Positions 22,922-33,964 of a DNA stretch of 64,000 nt are shown one piece after another. The notes below the pieces were generated by a model that saw only the letters and a list, made by a program, of their open reading frames with translations, ran no database searches and had not been told where the DNA came from. The translations under genes and the position numbers were made by a program. Each line of letters starts with the position of its first letter. The first letter of the stretch is position 1. Source of the DNA: Sweltsa coloradensis (lineage: Eukaryota; Arthropoda; Insecta; Plecoptera; Chloroperlidae); the NCBI GenBank assembly GCA_024449915.1, contig JAMZAV010001733.1, positions 248,001-312,000 on the forward strand, in the 5' to 3' direction.

Positions 22922-24213
22922 TAGAGTCTCTCTAATCAGGGCTAATTGGGACCAGATGCTGCCCGGATAAGTAAAAAACCCGAATTAGGTGGGAAATTGT
23001 TTTTTTCTTCCTTATTTGATATATTAATGTCCCAAATATCATTTGTGACCCTTTCTTCGACATCAACCGTTCTTGTTTTCGCTCTAAATGTGATAAGAAT
23101 GTGTCAGCACAAGCTTGTGTGGGATCGGGGGGGAGATAGAGAGATGGATAGATAAGGGTCTTTATTGTAAGGCGGGATTAAGGCTAGTGAAGCCTTATCT
23201 TCCATCCAACCTAATACAACTAATAATAATAATACAAATGATAATGAAGGCTTATGAAAATTATAGATAATTTGAACACAAAGTAATTGGCCTGATAAAA
23301 ATTACACATAATTAACTAAAAACATAACCATTTGAAATTATGATAAACAATTTACACAATTTAGCTATCATTTCATTCTCCGCATTCATCCATCGCTTTC
23401 ATACAGTTTCATTACAGTAACAAAGAAGGCGTCCTCGTAAAGTAAATAGAGTAACACAGGTAACCGAGCATATTAATACGTAATTTATTTTCATTATTTG
23501 GGTTGTTTGGGTGTTTTGATATCACTTATTGTTTGTACAGTTAAGAATTTGAATAATAGGAAGTAGTGGCACTTTTAAAAGCATAGAAGTTATTTATATA
23601 TTTGTCTCTGATTTCAGACGGAAGAGCATTCCAAGTTCGAATAGCGTGGATTTTGAATGAGTGGTCAAGGAGATTAGTTCTGTGTATGGGAAATGAGAGT
23701 TGTGTACCGGACCTAGACCTGGTATTAAACATGTGGTTTGAGTGAAGGAATTGAAAGTTAGAGGCGAGATAAGACGGTGACGATGTTGAAAGTAGTTTGT
23801 GAACTAGGCATACGGAGTGAAGGTTTCTACGATCCTTTAATCTAGCCCAACCAAGCGTCTTAAAACCCGGGGTTATATGGTCAGATTTTCTTATTCCTAA
23901 TATAAATCGTACACAGGAAGAGAGAGATGGAGAGCGCACGAGAGTCGTAAATTTTTACGCACGACCGAACAATATAACGTCTTCACTCTTCACTGCTAGT
24001 TTGCCTGTCACTCGAGACTAGGCTGTCTGCTACCACTTGTCCAGTCAGCCACAAGGCCATAGTCCAAGACATGTAAGACGACTCTAGTAGGTAACATTCT
24101 CAAATTGAAACATCGCACAGCTGTTTTAAAATTTAAATAACTACGACACAGGTCGCCCCGGATTAGCCGGAACACCGGATTAGCGGGCCCAGATTGGAGA
24201 GACTCTACTGTAT
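22922..24213. mobile_element. Tigger-like element split by a LINE insertion
   Basis: The left end AGAGTCTCTCTAATCAGGGC (about 22925) and right end GGAGAGACTCTACTGTA (24213) are inverted relatives of Tigger ends. CCCGGATTAGCCGG-type words occur inside. Between them 23147-23940 is a minus-strand non-LTR fragment. No transposase frame survives. Confidence 0.55.
23147..23940 (-). mobile_element. non-LTR retrotransposon 3' end (RT C-terminal)
   Basis: Minus ORF 23541-23939 encodes ITPGFKTLGWARLKDRRNLH, VCLVHKLLSTSSPSYL and IRTWNALPSEIRD, the C-terminal region after the reverse transcriptase common to many invertebrate LINEs. Its 3' tail (23147-23220) carries TCTTTATTGTAAGGCGGGATT, also found at 15555. 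Confidence 0.75.
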
Positions 24214-24339
24214 GCCGATCTCTAGTTGGTCATTGTTCACTCGTCGATAGTGTGGGCGCCCACAGGTCTGCTTTAAATTTAATGTCCCCCACTCAAAATC
24301 AGTAAGTTATATGTGACTGAGTTTTTTTACTTTTATTTG

Positions 24340-24785
24340 TATCTAAGCTTGAAAGAATCAGGAGCGGAAGAGTGTTGGTGTTGACAAGCTTCTGTTTAAG
24401 AGAAAGATTGAAATGGTATGGACATATGAGAAGAATGGAAATAAAGAGAATACCAAGAGCAGAAATTTTAAAGTGGAAATATGAACAGAAGAAGACCTGG
24501 TAGACCAAGAGAGAAGTGGGAAGACCAAATAATAAACGATTTTGAAGAGAGATGAGTGTTGGGAAGAGTAGAAGCAGAGAGACTATGGGAGGACAGAAGG
24601 AAATGGCGAGAGCTGGTGGTATAAGCAAGAAAGAAGAGGACAATATTGATGTAAAAGATGAAATGGAAGACGAAGAAATTGAAGGAGAAAAGGACATGAC
24701 AGGCCAGATAAACTCTGTGTGCCCTACAAAATCTGGTGGCTAGCTACCCCCTGACCCGACTTATGTTGGAAGCAGTGTGTAAGAA
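24340..24785 (+). mobile_element. non-LTR retrotransposon C-terminal fragment
   Basis: The plus strand encodes, with frame breaks, LRERLKWYGHMRRMEIKRIP and then LWEDRRKWRELV-like sequence, the hallmark tail of RTE/CR1-type ORF2 proteins. It ends with CCCCTGACCCGACTTATGTTGGAAG. A relative of the last part is at 33970-34160. Confidence 0.7.
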
Positions 24786-25090
24786 AAATATATATATATT
24801 GATTATAAATTCATAATCGATGTCAAACCAATAATTTCAACATCACATCGATAAAAAATTCGACATCAAAATTCTTTTTGACATCGGAAAAAAACGTTTT
24901 TTTTTAATTCCGTTTTTTAATGTAAAAATAGGTAGGGTAATGTTATAATGAAAAAAGTAAAATACTATGTGGTTTGTAGGCCTACATGGTTCCAAAATTG
25001 ATTTTTTAAATATGCCAAATTGATGTCGAATCAAAAGCCAATTTTGCTCCGACATCCCCTAATCGCAACCCAAATATTTATTTATTACAG

Positions 25091-25301
25091 GTTCCCAGTG
25101 CAAGAAGGTGTTCACCAAACTGTTGAATCACAAGCTCCATGGCGCGGGGAAGCACAGGGATGAAGACTGGTGGAGGGGCCTGGGCCGGATGCTGCTGCAC
25201 GCCGGCTACCTTGCAGAGAGACAGGTCCCGATGTCAGGGAGCAACAAACACACGTTCATGGCCACAGAGGTCACCGTCGCGGGGAACGATCTACTCAAGA
25301 G
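25091..25301 (+). CDS. WRN: WRN RQC winged-helix exon, second part
   Basis: The exon follows atttattacag and ends before gtgcga, phases 1 to 2. It encodes HRDEDWWRGLGRMLLHAGYL then SNKHTFMATEVTVAGNDLL. The WW followed by a hydrophobic helix and a beta-wing is the RQC winged helix, which in WRN separates DNA strands. A 358-bp hAT MITE with a perfect 8-bp target-site duplication lies 41 nt past the donor. Confidence 0.87.
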
Positions 25302-25341
25302 GTGCGATATTCAACTTGTCGTATTCATGTGGGGTTTAAAC

Positions 25342-25699
25342 TAGGGATGACATCTGTTAGCGAAATCGCTAACCGATTTCCAAACTCCAAAACCGGTTTT
25401 CCAAAAAGAAAAAATTGTTGTTGTGGCTTAGGAGTGGCAAGGATGTTTGTTGTCTCTATCAGCATAGTTACGATCGGGAAAGCGGGTGACCTTGGTTGGT
25501 TGGGATGGGTGATCTCGATTTTGAAAATATTAGCCCTGCAGCCGAGAAATGGCACACACTTGTGTACAGATAACCTAGGAAGTTTCCCTTGTCTCGCTAC
25601 CATTTTAAAGAAACAACAAAAAAACGGTTTTTAAATTTGAAAACGGTTGCGTTTAAAACCAGATAGAAACCGGTTTCCAGTTAACCAAAGTTATCCCTA
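25342..25699. mobile_element. hAT MITE, TSD GTTTAAAC, beside WRN exon
   Basis: The ends TAGGGATGACATC and AAAGTTATCCCTA are flanked by perfect GTTTAAAC duplications at 25334-25341 and 25700-25707. The 358-bp body contains AACCGGTTTTCC and GTGGCTTAGGAGTGGCAAGGA, also present in the copy at about 34830-35175. Confidence 0.9.
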
Positions 25700-25968
25700 G
25701 TTTAAACCACGTTTCCGGGTAGTTTTCTACGTAGGCACGCACCCTAAAGCAAAGATCATTAGTACAATCAACTCTATTCAAACTCGGGCAGTAATTAGTG
25801 TGATTATTAGAGTTTCAGATGACGTCACATCGACTGTCATGGCCAACTGGTGGGCAAAAATTACATTGGCGCCATAGTGTGTAGTTAAAATGTTGCCTAC
25901 TAATAGGTCTTGTAATATCGTACATGCTGCTGTATGTTAATCACTCGCCCGTGTTTACCCTACGCCAG

Positions 25969-26109
25969 GTCTGTGAAGGCGCCCGACAGCACAAAGGTGA
26001 TGCTGAAGCCAACTGGTGACATCCTCACAACGCTGAACCGGGAGTTCCGCAAGGAGGAGATGTCCAAGAAGGCAGCCAAGATCAAGGAGCAACGCGAGAG
26101 AGAAGAAAA
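25969..26109 (+). CDS. WRN: WRN linker exon, charged helix
   Basis: The exon follows ccctacgccag and ends before gtaagt, phase 2 at both ends. It encodes VMLKPTGDILTTLNREFRKE and then a run of K/E/R (MSKKAAKIKEQREREE) predicted to form a charged helix or short coiled coil. In WRN the equivalent place is a poorly conserved linker between RQC and HRDC. It is assigned by position and phase rather than by motif. Confidence 0.75.
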
Positions 26110-26578
26110 GTAAGTCGCCCACGTAGAGCCCAGCCCCGTCTGGGCCCGGGGTAGGGTTGGCTCATAGCTCAGCTCTGCAGTGAAGAAAGAGATGAAGTCC
26201 ACCTCGCAAACATCAACTAGGAAGCATGAGAGTATATTACTCCCAGAAACTAGAGGCAAGCTCTGGCGGTCGTCGACGGGGACCTTGTCTCCTTCCCTTG
26301 GCGACCTCCCTGACCACGTCAAACAACATTGGTTGGCATTATTGGCTAACATTAGTTGGTTCCGCTAATGCATAGGCCTAAAAAAAAAGTGGGCGTGGTC
26401 TATGTACAAAATTCACTATTAAACTAAACAAAATTGCAAATTGTATATGGTTAAATAATTAATATTAAATGTAAAAGAAAAGTTCCTGAACCAAATTTAG
26501 GTTTAATTCCTCACAAATATATTTTAAATGTTTACTAAATGACATGTAATCTTAAACGACGCCTTGCGATGCTTGCAG
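26110..26578 (+). other. WRN intron, nothing recognised
   Basis: Open frames on either strand here (25960-26368) are antisense or read-through shadows of the WRN exon. No repeat ends are seen. Confidence 0.5.
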
Positions 26579-26844
26579 CTCCGTGCCTGTGAAGTCTGTG
26601 AACGTGTGGATGTCTACGCAGCTCCAGCGCACCCTGGCCCCCTCCGCCTCCCCCTCTGCCCCCGGGGGAACGGCTCTAACACTCGAGGAACAGCAGGTGT
26701 TACGTACGCTGCACGACCAACTCAAAGCGCTGCAATACAGACTGTCGTGCGAGCTCGACGTCATGCCCTACGTGATCGCCAAGGACAAGACGATAGTGGA
26801 TCTAGTCGTGATGAGGCCGTCGACACTGGAGAAGCTACTACAAG
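26579..26844 (+). CDS. WRN: WRN linker and HRDC-start exon
   Basis: The exon follows gatgcttgcag and ends before gtcagt, phases 2 to 1. A Ser/Pro/Ala-rich spacer (APSASPSAPGGTA) is followed by the first helices of an HRDC domain. VLRTLHDQLKALQYRLSCEL, then YVIAKDKTIVDLVVMRPSTL, follows the HRDC pattern seen in WRN (ATNKILVDMAKMRPTT). The HRDC domain is a nucleic-acid or protein-binding module at the RecQ C-terminus. A hAT MITE flanked by CACTAGAT duplications starts 31 nt after the donor. Confidence 0.85.
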
Positions 26845-26875
26845 GTCAGTGCATCTTGCGTCCCAAGCACTAGAT

Positions 26876-28077
26876 CAGGGTTGTCACCAAGAAAAAATAT
26901 AAATAAAAAATCCTGTTTGAGCACATCAAAAATCCTTTCATGAAACACTCAAATCCTTAAAAAATCCTTTTAATGCCTAAATGCACCAATTTCGATATGA
27001 TATCGATACGTATATCAAAATGTAATTGTTGTAAAAAAAATAAAATCTAAAAAGTACCAATTAGGCCTATTTTTAATGATTTGAGGCCAAATAGGGTTGA
27101 TAACTGATAAGTAGAGGTAATGAAAAATGGTGATATAAAAACGCAAATTTTGTTTTTAAAAACCTAAATTTCGCGTTTTTCGCGATTTCGAAAAAATTGT
27201 CAAAAACGTTTTGAAAAAATCCAAAAAAAAAAAAAAGGAGCCCCTTAAGTTAGGGATGACATCGATTACAAAAAGTTAGAATCGATCATTGTGACCTAAA
27301 AATCGATTCAGAGTCGATTCCCAACAAAAAATAAATATTTGTATGCACTGTTATTTTGGTGGACTATTTCCGGGGAGCGATATACGCGCCGTTATTTCCG
27401 CGGTCTATTTCCGTGAAGCCCGTGACGCGCGCGTTGCGTTGACTGTTTGATGACTGTACCGCCTACCGCACGCGTAATATTCAGTCTGGACCGGCACCTC
27501 CACCATCCCTTACATTTTGCACTCTAAACGGATAAATTTCGCGAGTTAATTCGCGTTTTGACCAGTTTCATACAATTTTGTTCATTATTTCGCGCTATAC
27601 ACGAGATTTCGCGAATTTCGCGATTTCAAAATGTGTTTTTTCCATCTCTAAAAGATGAAATTCGTCGACAATATTACATTTTAGGCACTAAAAAGGACAT
27701 TTAAAAAAATTCGCGAATTTCGTTATCACCATTTTTCACTACCTCTACTGATAAGGTAGGTATCAACGTAAATGCATTTTGAATGATTTTTACCATCTCA
27801 CAATCGCGTTTTAAGAACTGGCACCTCCACCAAAATTACGAAATTTAGCATTTTTGGTGTAAATTTTGATATTTATCGAAAATATTCCTACTTGTCAAAA
27901 TCGCATTGAAATATATATTTTTGCCCAGCCTTAGTTAAAAACAGTGTAAAACATTTTTTTTTAAATATATATTTATATATAAATTCGTAAATTGGAATAA
28001 AAATCCGTAGATCCGTTTTGCACCTTCAAAATCCGTTAAAAGTAAAACGGATAAAATCCGTAATAACGGCAACCCTG
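26876..28077. mobile_element. hAT MITE (CAGGGTTG...CAACCCTG), TSD CACTAGAT
   Basis: This is the second copy of the family at 5703, with perfect 8-bp duplications at 26868-26875 and 28078-28085. It is longer than its relative because another element (27112-27747) is inserted in it. Confidence 0.88.
27112..27747. mobile_element. nested hAT-like element, TSD CTGATAAG
   Basis: The ends TAGAGGTAATGAAAAATGG and CCATTTTTCACTACCTCTA are inverted. CTGATAAG is duplicated at 27104-27111 and 27748-27755. Inside, from 27251, is one half of a TAGGGATGACATCGATT element. Confidence 0.85.
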
Positions 28078-28439
28078 CACTAGATTATTAACAAGGGACA
28101 CGCAGCCTGAAAGTACCATTTTACTCAGTGGTGTCATCGCAAAATTATCAATGGGTATAGTACGCTCTTTCCTGGGTAAAGTGTGCATGCTTTTAACTTA
28201 TGTAGGCCCTACCCTACAGGGCGACGACAAATAACAACTGACAATACATAAGGATCATTATTAACGGGTAAAATACAAAATAGTGATGGTAAACCCTTCA
28301 GAAGCTTTGGGTATACCCTACAGTAGGCTACGTATAGGGATAATGTTAATTTTCTTTTAAATTACATTAATTAAAACTAGACTCTTAGTTTCTTAGGTTC
28401 CCTTGGATTATGAATTAAAGTGATTTCTCTACTCTTGCA

Positions 28440-28820
28440 TTAAATTACCGTATGGGACCGAATATAGCGCAATGTTTTTTTTCCCGAAAATACGATCTCA
28501 AAAACAGCACTCGCGTTATTTCCGCGCTCTAGCATGTGAAATTAGCGCCTGAACATAGGCCACCCGCAATACAACTCCCGCGCATCGGCTGCTGCTCATC
28601 GCCCCGCCCACTTACTCAACGCCAGCCGACCCCGTGATGGGCGGGTGACGTCATCACGGGCTCCGCGGAAAAAGACAGCGGGAATATCGTTGTGTATCAA
28701 GAGTTCTACGGGAAATAACCACCAAAATAATTGTGTATACAATTAAGAAGTTTTTTCTTGGGAATCAATTCTTAAGTCACAATGATCGATTCCAATTTTT
28801 TGGAATCGATGTCATCCCTA
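28440..28820. mobile_element. half-element ending CGATGTCATCCCTA
   Basis: This is the inverted counterpart of the sequence at 27251 (shared AATCGATCATTGTGAC-type and TTATTTCCGCG words). The two halves are in different places, so they are either two truncated copies or one element split by rearrangement. Confidence 0.5.
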
Positions 28821-29827
28821 AATCAGACTGGTAACTGTGGTTGGCCTATGTGAGCTTGTGCTTGGCCCTACACTGTTAAAAAACATAGGACTAGGCCCTA
28901 ACATTGTTCAAAATGTTTTGTTGTAAGAGTGAAACTTTAGGCTATTCATTCATTGTATTGTAAATGAAGAATATTTCTTGTACATTTTAATTTTCTTTGA
29001 TTTTTTATTTTTTCTTGAAATGATTCCGAAAAATTGGGGGTCGTGTTATATTCGTTATATTCGGTTACCTGCCCACCCTTCCTATTTTGACGTCGTAACT
29101 CTAGGTTGGTATGTGTAGCCTACATCATTCAAGCATTTGTGTTATCACTGTAAATAATTTTATCACAGATAGCTTACTTAGGCCTTCTATGTGTAGACTT
29201 GTCTTGATTTTAGTAAAATCAGTTTATATAATCACAGAGTAGAAGACTCAAAATTCTCACGTATGGTGTCTCATCTGAAAAGGGGCTGTGATCCTCTATA
29301 TCTATAACTAAGATTGCACTTGGTATAGGAATAGCTTCACTATCAAAACTGTTCGGTAGTGTTCGCCCTACTCCCTAAATTTACCATAGGAGGCGGTGAC
29401 GTAAAAAAACTGGTGGATGTAGATAAAACTATTAGGACTAAAATGAAAATAGATAAAGAAGTTTCCAGAAAAACTTTTATGTCAACAAAGTTACCGACGT
29501 AAATCCACATCAAGACTTGTGCTGCGCTCTAGTGTTAAGTGTTTGCGGCGGTGTGAGTTGGGACTGATGCTACGTACCTCGAAATCTTCATATTTTGTTT
29601 CAGCGCATTATGTCTTTGAGTAGATCGTATAGTTCTGGCTAGGGTATTCGACGGACTTTACAACCTACACTCTGTCTCAGTCCTCCCGTTATCCAAACCT
29701 TTATTATGTATTATTCTCTCCATTTAACGACACCATCCTTCCGTTAGTATCTTGCAACATTTGTAACTGTTTTACTTACCTCCCCAAAGGTTCCATCCTA
29801 CATTCCCGTATTATTCTTTTCTTGCAG
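28821..29827 (+). other. WRN intron, no gene seen
   Basis: This stretch contains a second strong-looking acceptor (ttttgtttcag at 29603-29605) that would give a very short frame ending in TAG. I consider the next acceptor at 29827 the better terminal exon. No repeats are recognised. Confidence 0.4.
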
Positions 29828-29895
29828 AACAGAGAATTAATATTCTTGAAAAATATGTTGAAAGTTTTGTTTTAAAAAATAATGCCACAATGTAA
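29828..29895 (+). CDS. WRN: candidate WRN terminal exon, end of HRDC
   Basis: The acceptor ttattcttttcttgcag is followed, in the phase left by exon 26844, by 22 codons (EQRINILEKYVESF and a few more) and TAA at 29893-29895. The helix resembles the last HRDC helix of WRN. Compared with the family about five residues of the loop (the DGVS region) are missing between the two exons, so a micro-exon may be overlooked, or the loop is shortened. An AATAAA lies 630 nt downstream, consistent with a 3' UTR. The whole reading frame from 1543 closes correctly with this exon. Confidence 0.55.
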
Positions 29896-30545
29896 TCATA
29901 ATCAATCATTTGTTTCACCGACAAGGTGACGTTCCTATCTACATATCAATCAATCAAATCTCAATCAATCAAATCATATCAAAACTTCAAAGTTATATTT
30001 TTTTATTTTATTTGTTCAGTAGGCCTAATCCATTTTTTGGCCACAATAAATAATTGCTATTTTTTTAGCCTATTTTCTTGTTCATGTTAAATAGTATTGG
30101 TTCTTCAACAAATTTTATCAATGATTAAAAGGAAAATATAATAATTCAAATATGTTTTGACTAAGTCATAAACATTTCTCTTTTTAATAAATATACTGTA
30201 GGTGCAAATATTATGTTCAACTTTATTTTACTCTTGATTTGAGAAAAGTTAGCAAGTTGTAAAGCCATCAGACCTATTATCTTCCATTATGCTCTTGTGA
30301 AAATAATGTACCTACTCAAGCCATGTTTAAATGTCTTGCTTGTTGCATTGTTTGCCATACCATGTAAGTTACATAACTGTGTACATTGTTAATATAATGT
30401 TTATTACTGTAATATTACTTTTAGGTCCATACATAGGTACAAACTGTACATAGGCTAAGTACATGTAAATACTATATTATGTAGATTAAATGTTATTTTT
30501 GTATTGCGTATTACAAATGTTATGAAATAAAGAACATTTGATCAT
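29896..30545 (+). other. putative 3' UTR of WRN with polyadenylation signal
   Basis: This is AT-rich sequence without open frames after the proposed WRN stop, ending at AATAAA (30526-30531) followed by GAACATTTGATCATG. I see no repeat signature in it. The assignment depends on the terminal exon call. Confidence 0.4.
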
Positions 30546-30760
30546 GTATTAAATGAATTTTTAGAAAACTACTTTTTGTGGGGACTGATAAGTGATAAGT
30601 TATCAGTCACTTATCACTAGTTATCTTGTATGTGTCTATGATTTTTCTGTTAATTCATTTCAACTTTAGTCTTCTTTCTCACACTTTGTCCACTACTACT
30701 TGCAGAATCTGAACTGCTGTGTATGATTGAATAGAAGACAAATTATAATGTTACTCCATA

Positions 30761-30827
30761 TCCACAGCTCAATTGGTAGAGCAGTCGTCCAGTAACCTGA
30801 AGACCCAGCTGCAATCCCTTATTGGAG
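30761..30827 (+). tRNA. tRNA-like remnant
   Basis: CAGCTCAATTGGTAGAGCAG is a good A-box/D-arm; the T-arm region (CTGCAATCCC) is decayed and no clean anticodon can be assigned. It directly precedes a TTGGATGAGCG element. Confidence 0.3.
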
Positions 30828-30835
30828 CTATTTTT

Positions 30836-31534
30836 GGATGAGCGAAGCAAAGACTTCAATTTCACTGACCCCTCAAAAAATTTAAGCTCCAATGTTTTTT
30901 TTGTATTTTTGTCTGTTTGTTTGCTCTCTACCAGGCAAACGGCATATCCGATCTTGATGAAAATTGGAGGGGACCTTCGAAATCTCGGAACTTAGACCTG
31001 TATTGTATACCCTGAATATAAGCCGACCCCCTAACTTTTCTTGTTGAAATATTTAAAAACACATGCAAAAGCATAATATGCAAATATTAGCTGGCAAGGG
31101 ACTTTGAGACTTGAAATAATGAAAAAAGGGTAGGCTTATATTCAGGACAATACGGTATTTCTCATGAATATCGTACTTTTACGACTTTTTTTCGATTTTT
31201 AGTACAATATTTTCATGACATTTGGGCCGATTCTGACCAAACAGGTGGGGCTACAACATTCATATTTTACATCTACATTAAGGTAATGGTTAAATGTATT
31301 GCTCAATGAAAGAAAAGGTTAACCAGAATCCATAGAATAATGGTTTTAATTTGAGTTTTTTTGAGGTACATAATAACAATTAACAAGTAACAATAGAACT
31401 TGAAAACAATCACCTACAATGCGTTCAAAAAGCTCTTGCAAAAGTAAAGAGACCCCACGCAAACTAAAAACTTACAAAAATGCTCATCCATCAACGCGAC
31501 TAGAAAAAGCGTTTGCGAAGCTTCCTAGTTATAT
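30836..31534. mobile_element. TTGGATGAGCG...CCTAGT element, copy 2
   Basis: Same family as 16540, with an extra insertion around 31000-31155 (TGTATACCCTGAATATAAGCC ... GGCTTATATTCAGGACAATACGG, itself inverted ends of a small MITE). It ends GCGAAGCTTCCTAGT at about 31530. Confidence 0.65.
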
Positions 31535-32330
31535 TCATTTCATAGATGGTTACCTTTGCAAAGGCACTACAGTCACTTCTGTAAAACAACTAAGTACTGG
31601 ATTGATGGTGTCCAAGACAGAAATTACACAACGAGCCAGCTGTCATGCAGAGGATATAGGTTCAATCCCCGATTCCCTGGTAAAGCGTTTTCCGTTTCTC
31701 AAGTATTCAATAAAAGTACCAGCCTCACAGTCGCAAACTTTCATTGACTGGGAATCAACAATAAATAACATGCACATTAGTTGTGCATTGTTTTATAACA
31801 TCTATGAAGGGGCAAGAATAGCTTACCTTAGCAGATCTAACAATTTCCATAATGGCTCTTCGCTGAGCTTGAAGGATAGAAAAATGATCTTTGTAGTAAG
31901 TACCGTAGTGACTTGAATTCAATTTTTCCCATATGTTTTAGGTTTCTCAAATGTTTTAAGATTGTTTTGCATTTGGAGCTCTTATGGGCAGAATAGTACC
32001 TAATACCCAAACCAGCTCCATTTTCTAAGAAAGTGTATAATCTGAAAATGAATGTGTATAGTAGAGCAATGAGTTTTGACCTAGACCTATTGATTAGGGA
32101 TGATGGAAAGTATACAACTACTTGTCAATTAGTAGGCTGATAAAACAAACTCTTCTACAACTTGAATTAATAATTAGAATTACACATGACAATGCATTCA
32201 AAGGTAGCACAGTGTTGTATGTCTACAACTTGATTACGGGCTATTAATAATAATATGTTGGAATTAGATATTCTGTGGCAGGTCCACCTCATCACCGGGA
32301 GGATCTGATATTACAAAATAAAATAGAATC
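31535..32330. other. intergenic stretch between convergent genes
   Basis: The frame 31419-31916 begins inside the repeat and has no recognisable domain. GAGCCAGCTGTCATGCAGAGG plus GGTTCAATCCCCG (31637-31676) resembles a decayed tRNA. Otherwise I see nothing. Confidence 0.4.
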
Positions 32331-32602
32331 TTTATTACCACAAAAATGATATTTATTTACATACGTATTATTAAGAATTAATTGGTCAACTAGTTAAAAC
32401 GTCCAAACAACCAATGACATCTAATTTTGCCAAACAGCATTTTCATATTTCAATGACACAAAAACATCATCATTTATCATATGATCAAAAATTGTGAATT
32501 ACGGTAAATAGTACAGTAAAATACTAAACTGAGAATTGTTTAACTTTAAACGCTTCAAAGGTTATTAAACTTTTGTTTGTCCAATCCTATCCTAATGATA
32601 CA
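32331..32602 (-). terminator. MTRFR 3' UTR and polyadenylation signals
   Basis: Reading the minus strand after the stop codon, AATAAA occurs at 32357-32352 and 32336-32331. The stretch is AT-rich and free of repeats I can recognise. Confidence 0.55.
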
Positions 32603-32847
32603 CTACGATCTCGGCTCAGTCCTACTTATGTCGAGACCCTCCCTCTTCTTCCACTTGGCCTTTGCGTCGCGTAACTTGTTGCTTCGTCTACTCTGCTCGA
32701 TACTCTTGTGATCTTGTATCGCTTTCAACTGCGACTTGACGCTCGCGGTCCCGTTCATCAGGTCGTCTAGTTTCGACACCAACGACTCGCGGGCCAACTT
32801 GCGGTTCTCATCCTGAGATCGCGACAGGTGGCATTTCACTACGATGC
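32603..32847 (-). CDS. MTRFR: MTRFR last exon (basic C-terminal tail)
   Basis: After acceptor aatattccag the frame continues GIVVKCHLSRSQDENRKLAR, nearly the family consensus (IVVKCH..RS.D.NRKLAR), then a Lys/Arg-rich tail (RDAKAKWKKR) that in release-factor relatives enters the ribosomal mRNA channel or contacts rRNA. It stops with TAG at 32605-32603. It is shared by both catalytic exon copies. Confidence 0.9.
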
Positions 32848-32949
32848 CTGGAATATTGGAACGGGTTGTTTAGGTTAGGTAATATGGCTACACTTTAAGT
32901 AGGACAGACTTGCATGGCTATAGAGCCTAATCTTCTTAAAGTATTGTTT

Positions 32950-33440
32950 GGCCTAGAGTAGAGTAGAGTAGAGTAGTTTATTTACCAATTGATACATACA
33001 TAGTACATATATAGGTTTTGTCAGTTTAGTAATAAAATAAAACAGATACATAGCTCCTACAAAATGAAGCCAAGGATAAAATATAAATAAAACAAACATT
33101 ACCAATGGGTTTACACTTAAATTATACAAAATGATGTAGGCCTAGTAGAATAAATGTAGCACAAACAATATGAGTTAGGTTGATTACAAGAGATATGAAT
33201 AAACTGAAAGTTATTTGGATCCAGGTTTCACTGATAAGAATTCATATAGAGAGTAAAAGCTATTGCATAAAAGGTACTTTTTGAGTTGAGCTTTGAATGT
33301 GTCAAGTGAGGGGGATTCTTTGAGGTGGGCAGGAAGTTTGTTGTATATGGTAAGACAAACCCATGTCGCTCTGGGCCCCGTCATCAGGACGGGGCCCAGA
33401 GCGGTCCAGAAACGTTGACATGGGTAAGTCAAATCGACGT
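32950..33440 (-). mobile_element. non-LTR retrotransposon 3' fragment
   Basis: Minus ORF 33211-33432 encodes IYNKLPAHLKESPSLDTFKA QLKKYLL-like sequence, the end of a LINE ORF2, followed by an A/T-rich tail with GAGTAGAGTAGAGTAG at 32956. The words CATCAGGACGGGGCCCAGAGCGG and CAGAAACGTTGACATGGGTAAG resemble the sequence at 62165-62230. Confidence 0.65.
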
Positions 33441-33750
33441 GGCGAAATAACCCGACAAGTTTACAATTGTGATTCTAATACTTCGGGCCACGAAAGCCTT
33501 AAAAACTTAATATATATATATATATTAGTACTTTAGACAGAAATTAAAAAAGTGATACACCGGGGTGTAACATATCAACGTCATAGTCGCCTCCTACTAT
33601 AAAACCAAAGTTAAACATCATTTCTATATATTTAAGCTTTGGAAATAAAACTACTACTAAATTGTATTGTACGTCATATATTTTTCAATGTCCAAGTATG
33701 GAAAGTAAAGATTCGTCAAAACCTTTCTCGCAATTGAGTTCATGATTTAC

Positions 33751-33945
33751 CTGTAGGAATGTGCGTTAAAACAACACAATTTGAGTTTTTATTGACGGCT
33801 TGTCCTCCAGGCCCACTCCCTCTTACAAACTTCTCCTCCAGCTCGCTCTCGAGAACTTTGGGAACGCGAGAGTAGTCAACCGTATGCTTACTACGCGCTG
33901 GTGGGCGATCACTAGCCATGAGCCTATCTCGAAAGTGTTGAAAAC
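33751..33945 (-). CDS. MTRFR: duplicate MTRFR catalytic exon with intact GGQ
   Basis: This second copy of the catalytic exon encodes [20 protein letters not shown] and [17 protein letters not shown], with the GGQ at 33808-33800. Of 47 aligned residues 40 match the GGS copy, while about half of the matching codons differ silently, so both copies look selected. The exon (195 nt, acceptor ...aactattacag at 33946, donor GTAAAT) is phase 1 at both ends. It can therefore be included after the GGS exon to give a 238-residue tandem-domain protein, or used from its own ATG at 33919 with a different N-terminus (MASDRPPARS). It joins the common last exon in phase. Confidence 0.85.
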
Positions 33946-33964
33946 CTGTAATAGTTTTATATTT

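Noticed and set aside
24299..24743. Minus-strand 132-codon hydrophobic ORF
   Set aside because: It is antisense to a recognisable LINE tail and is low-complexity Ser/Leu/Ile.
29606..29626. Short exon after the acceptor at 29603-29605 as the WRN end
   Set aside because: It would add only six codons and stop, cutting HRDC; the next acceptor at 29827 gives an HRDC-like helix.
31419..31916. 165-codon ORF as a host gene between WRN and MTRFR
   Set aside because: It starts inside the dispersed TTGGATGAGCG element, runs through a tRNA-like remnant, and has no recognisable domain.
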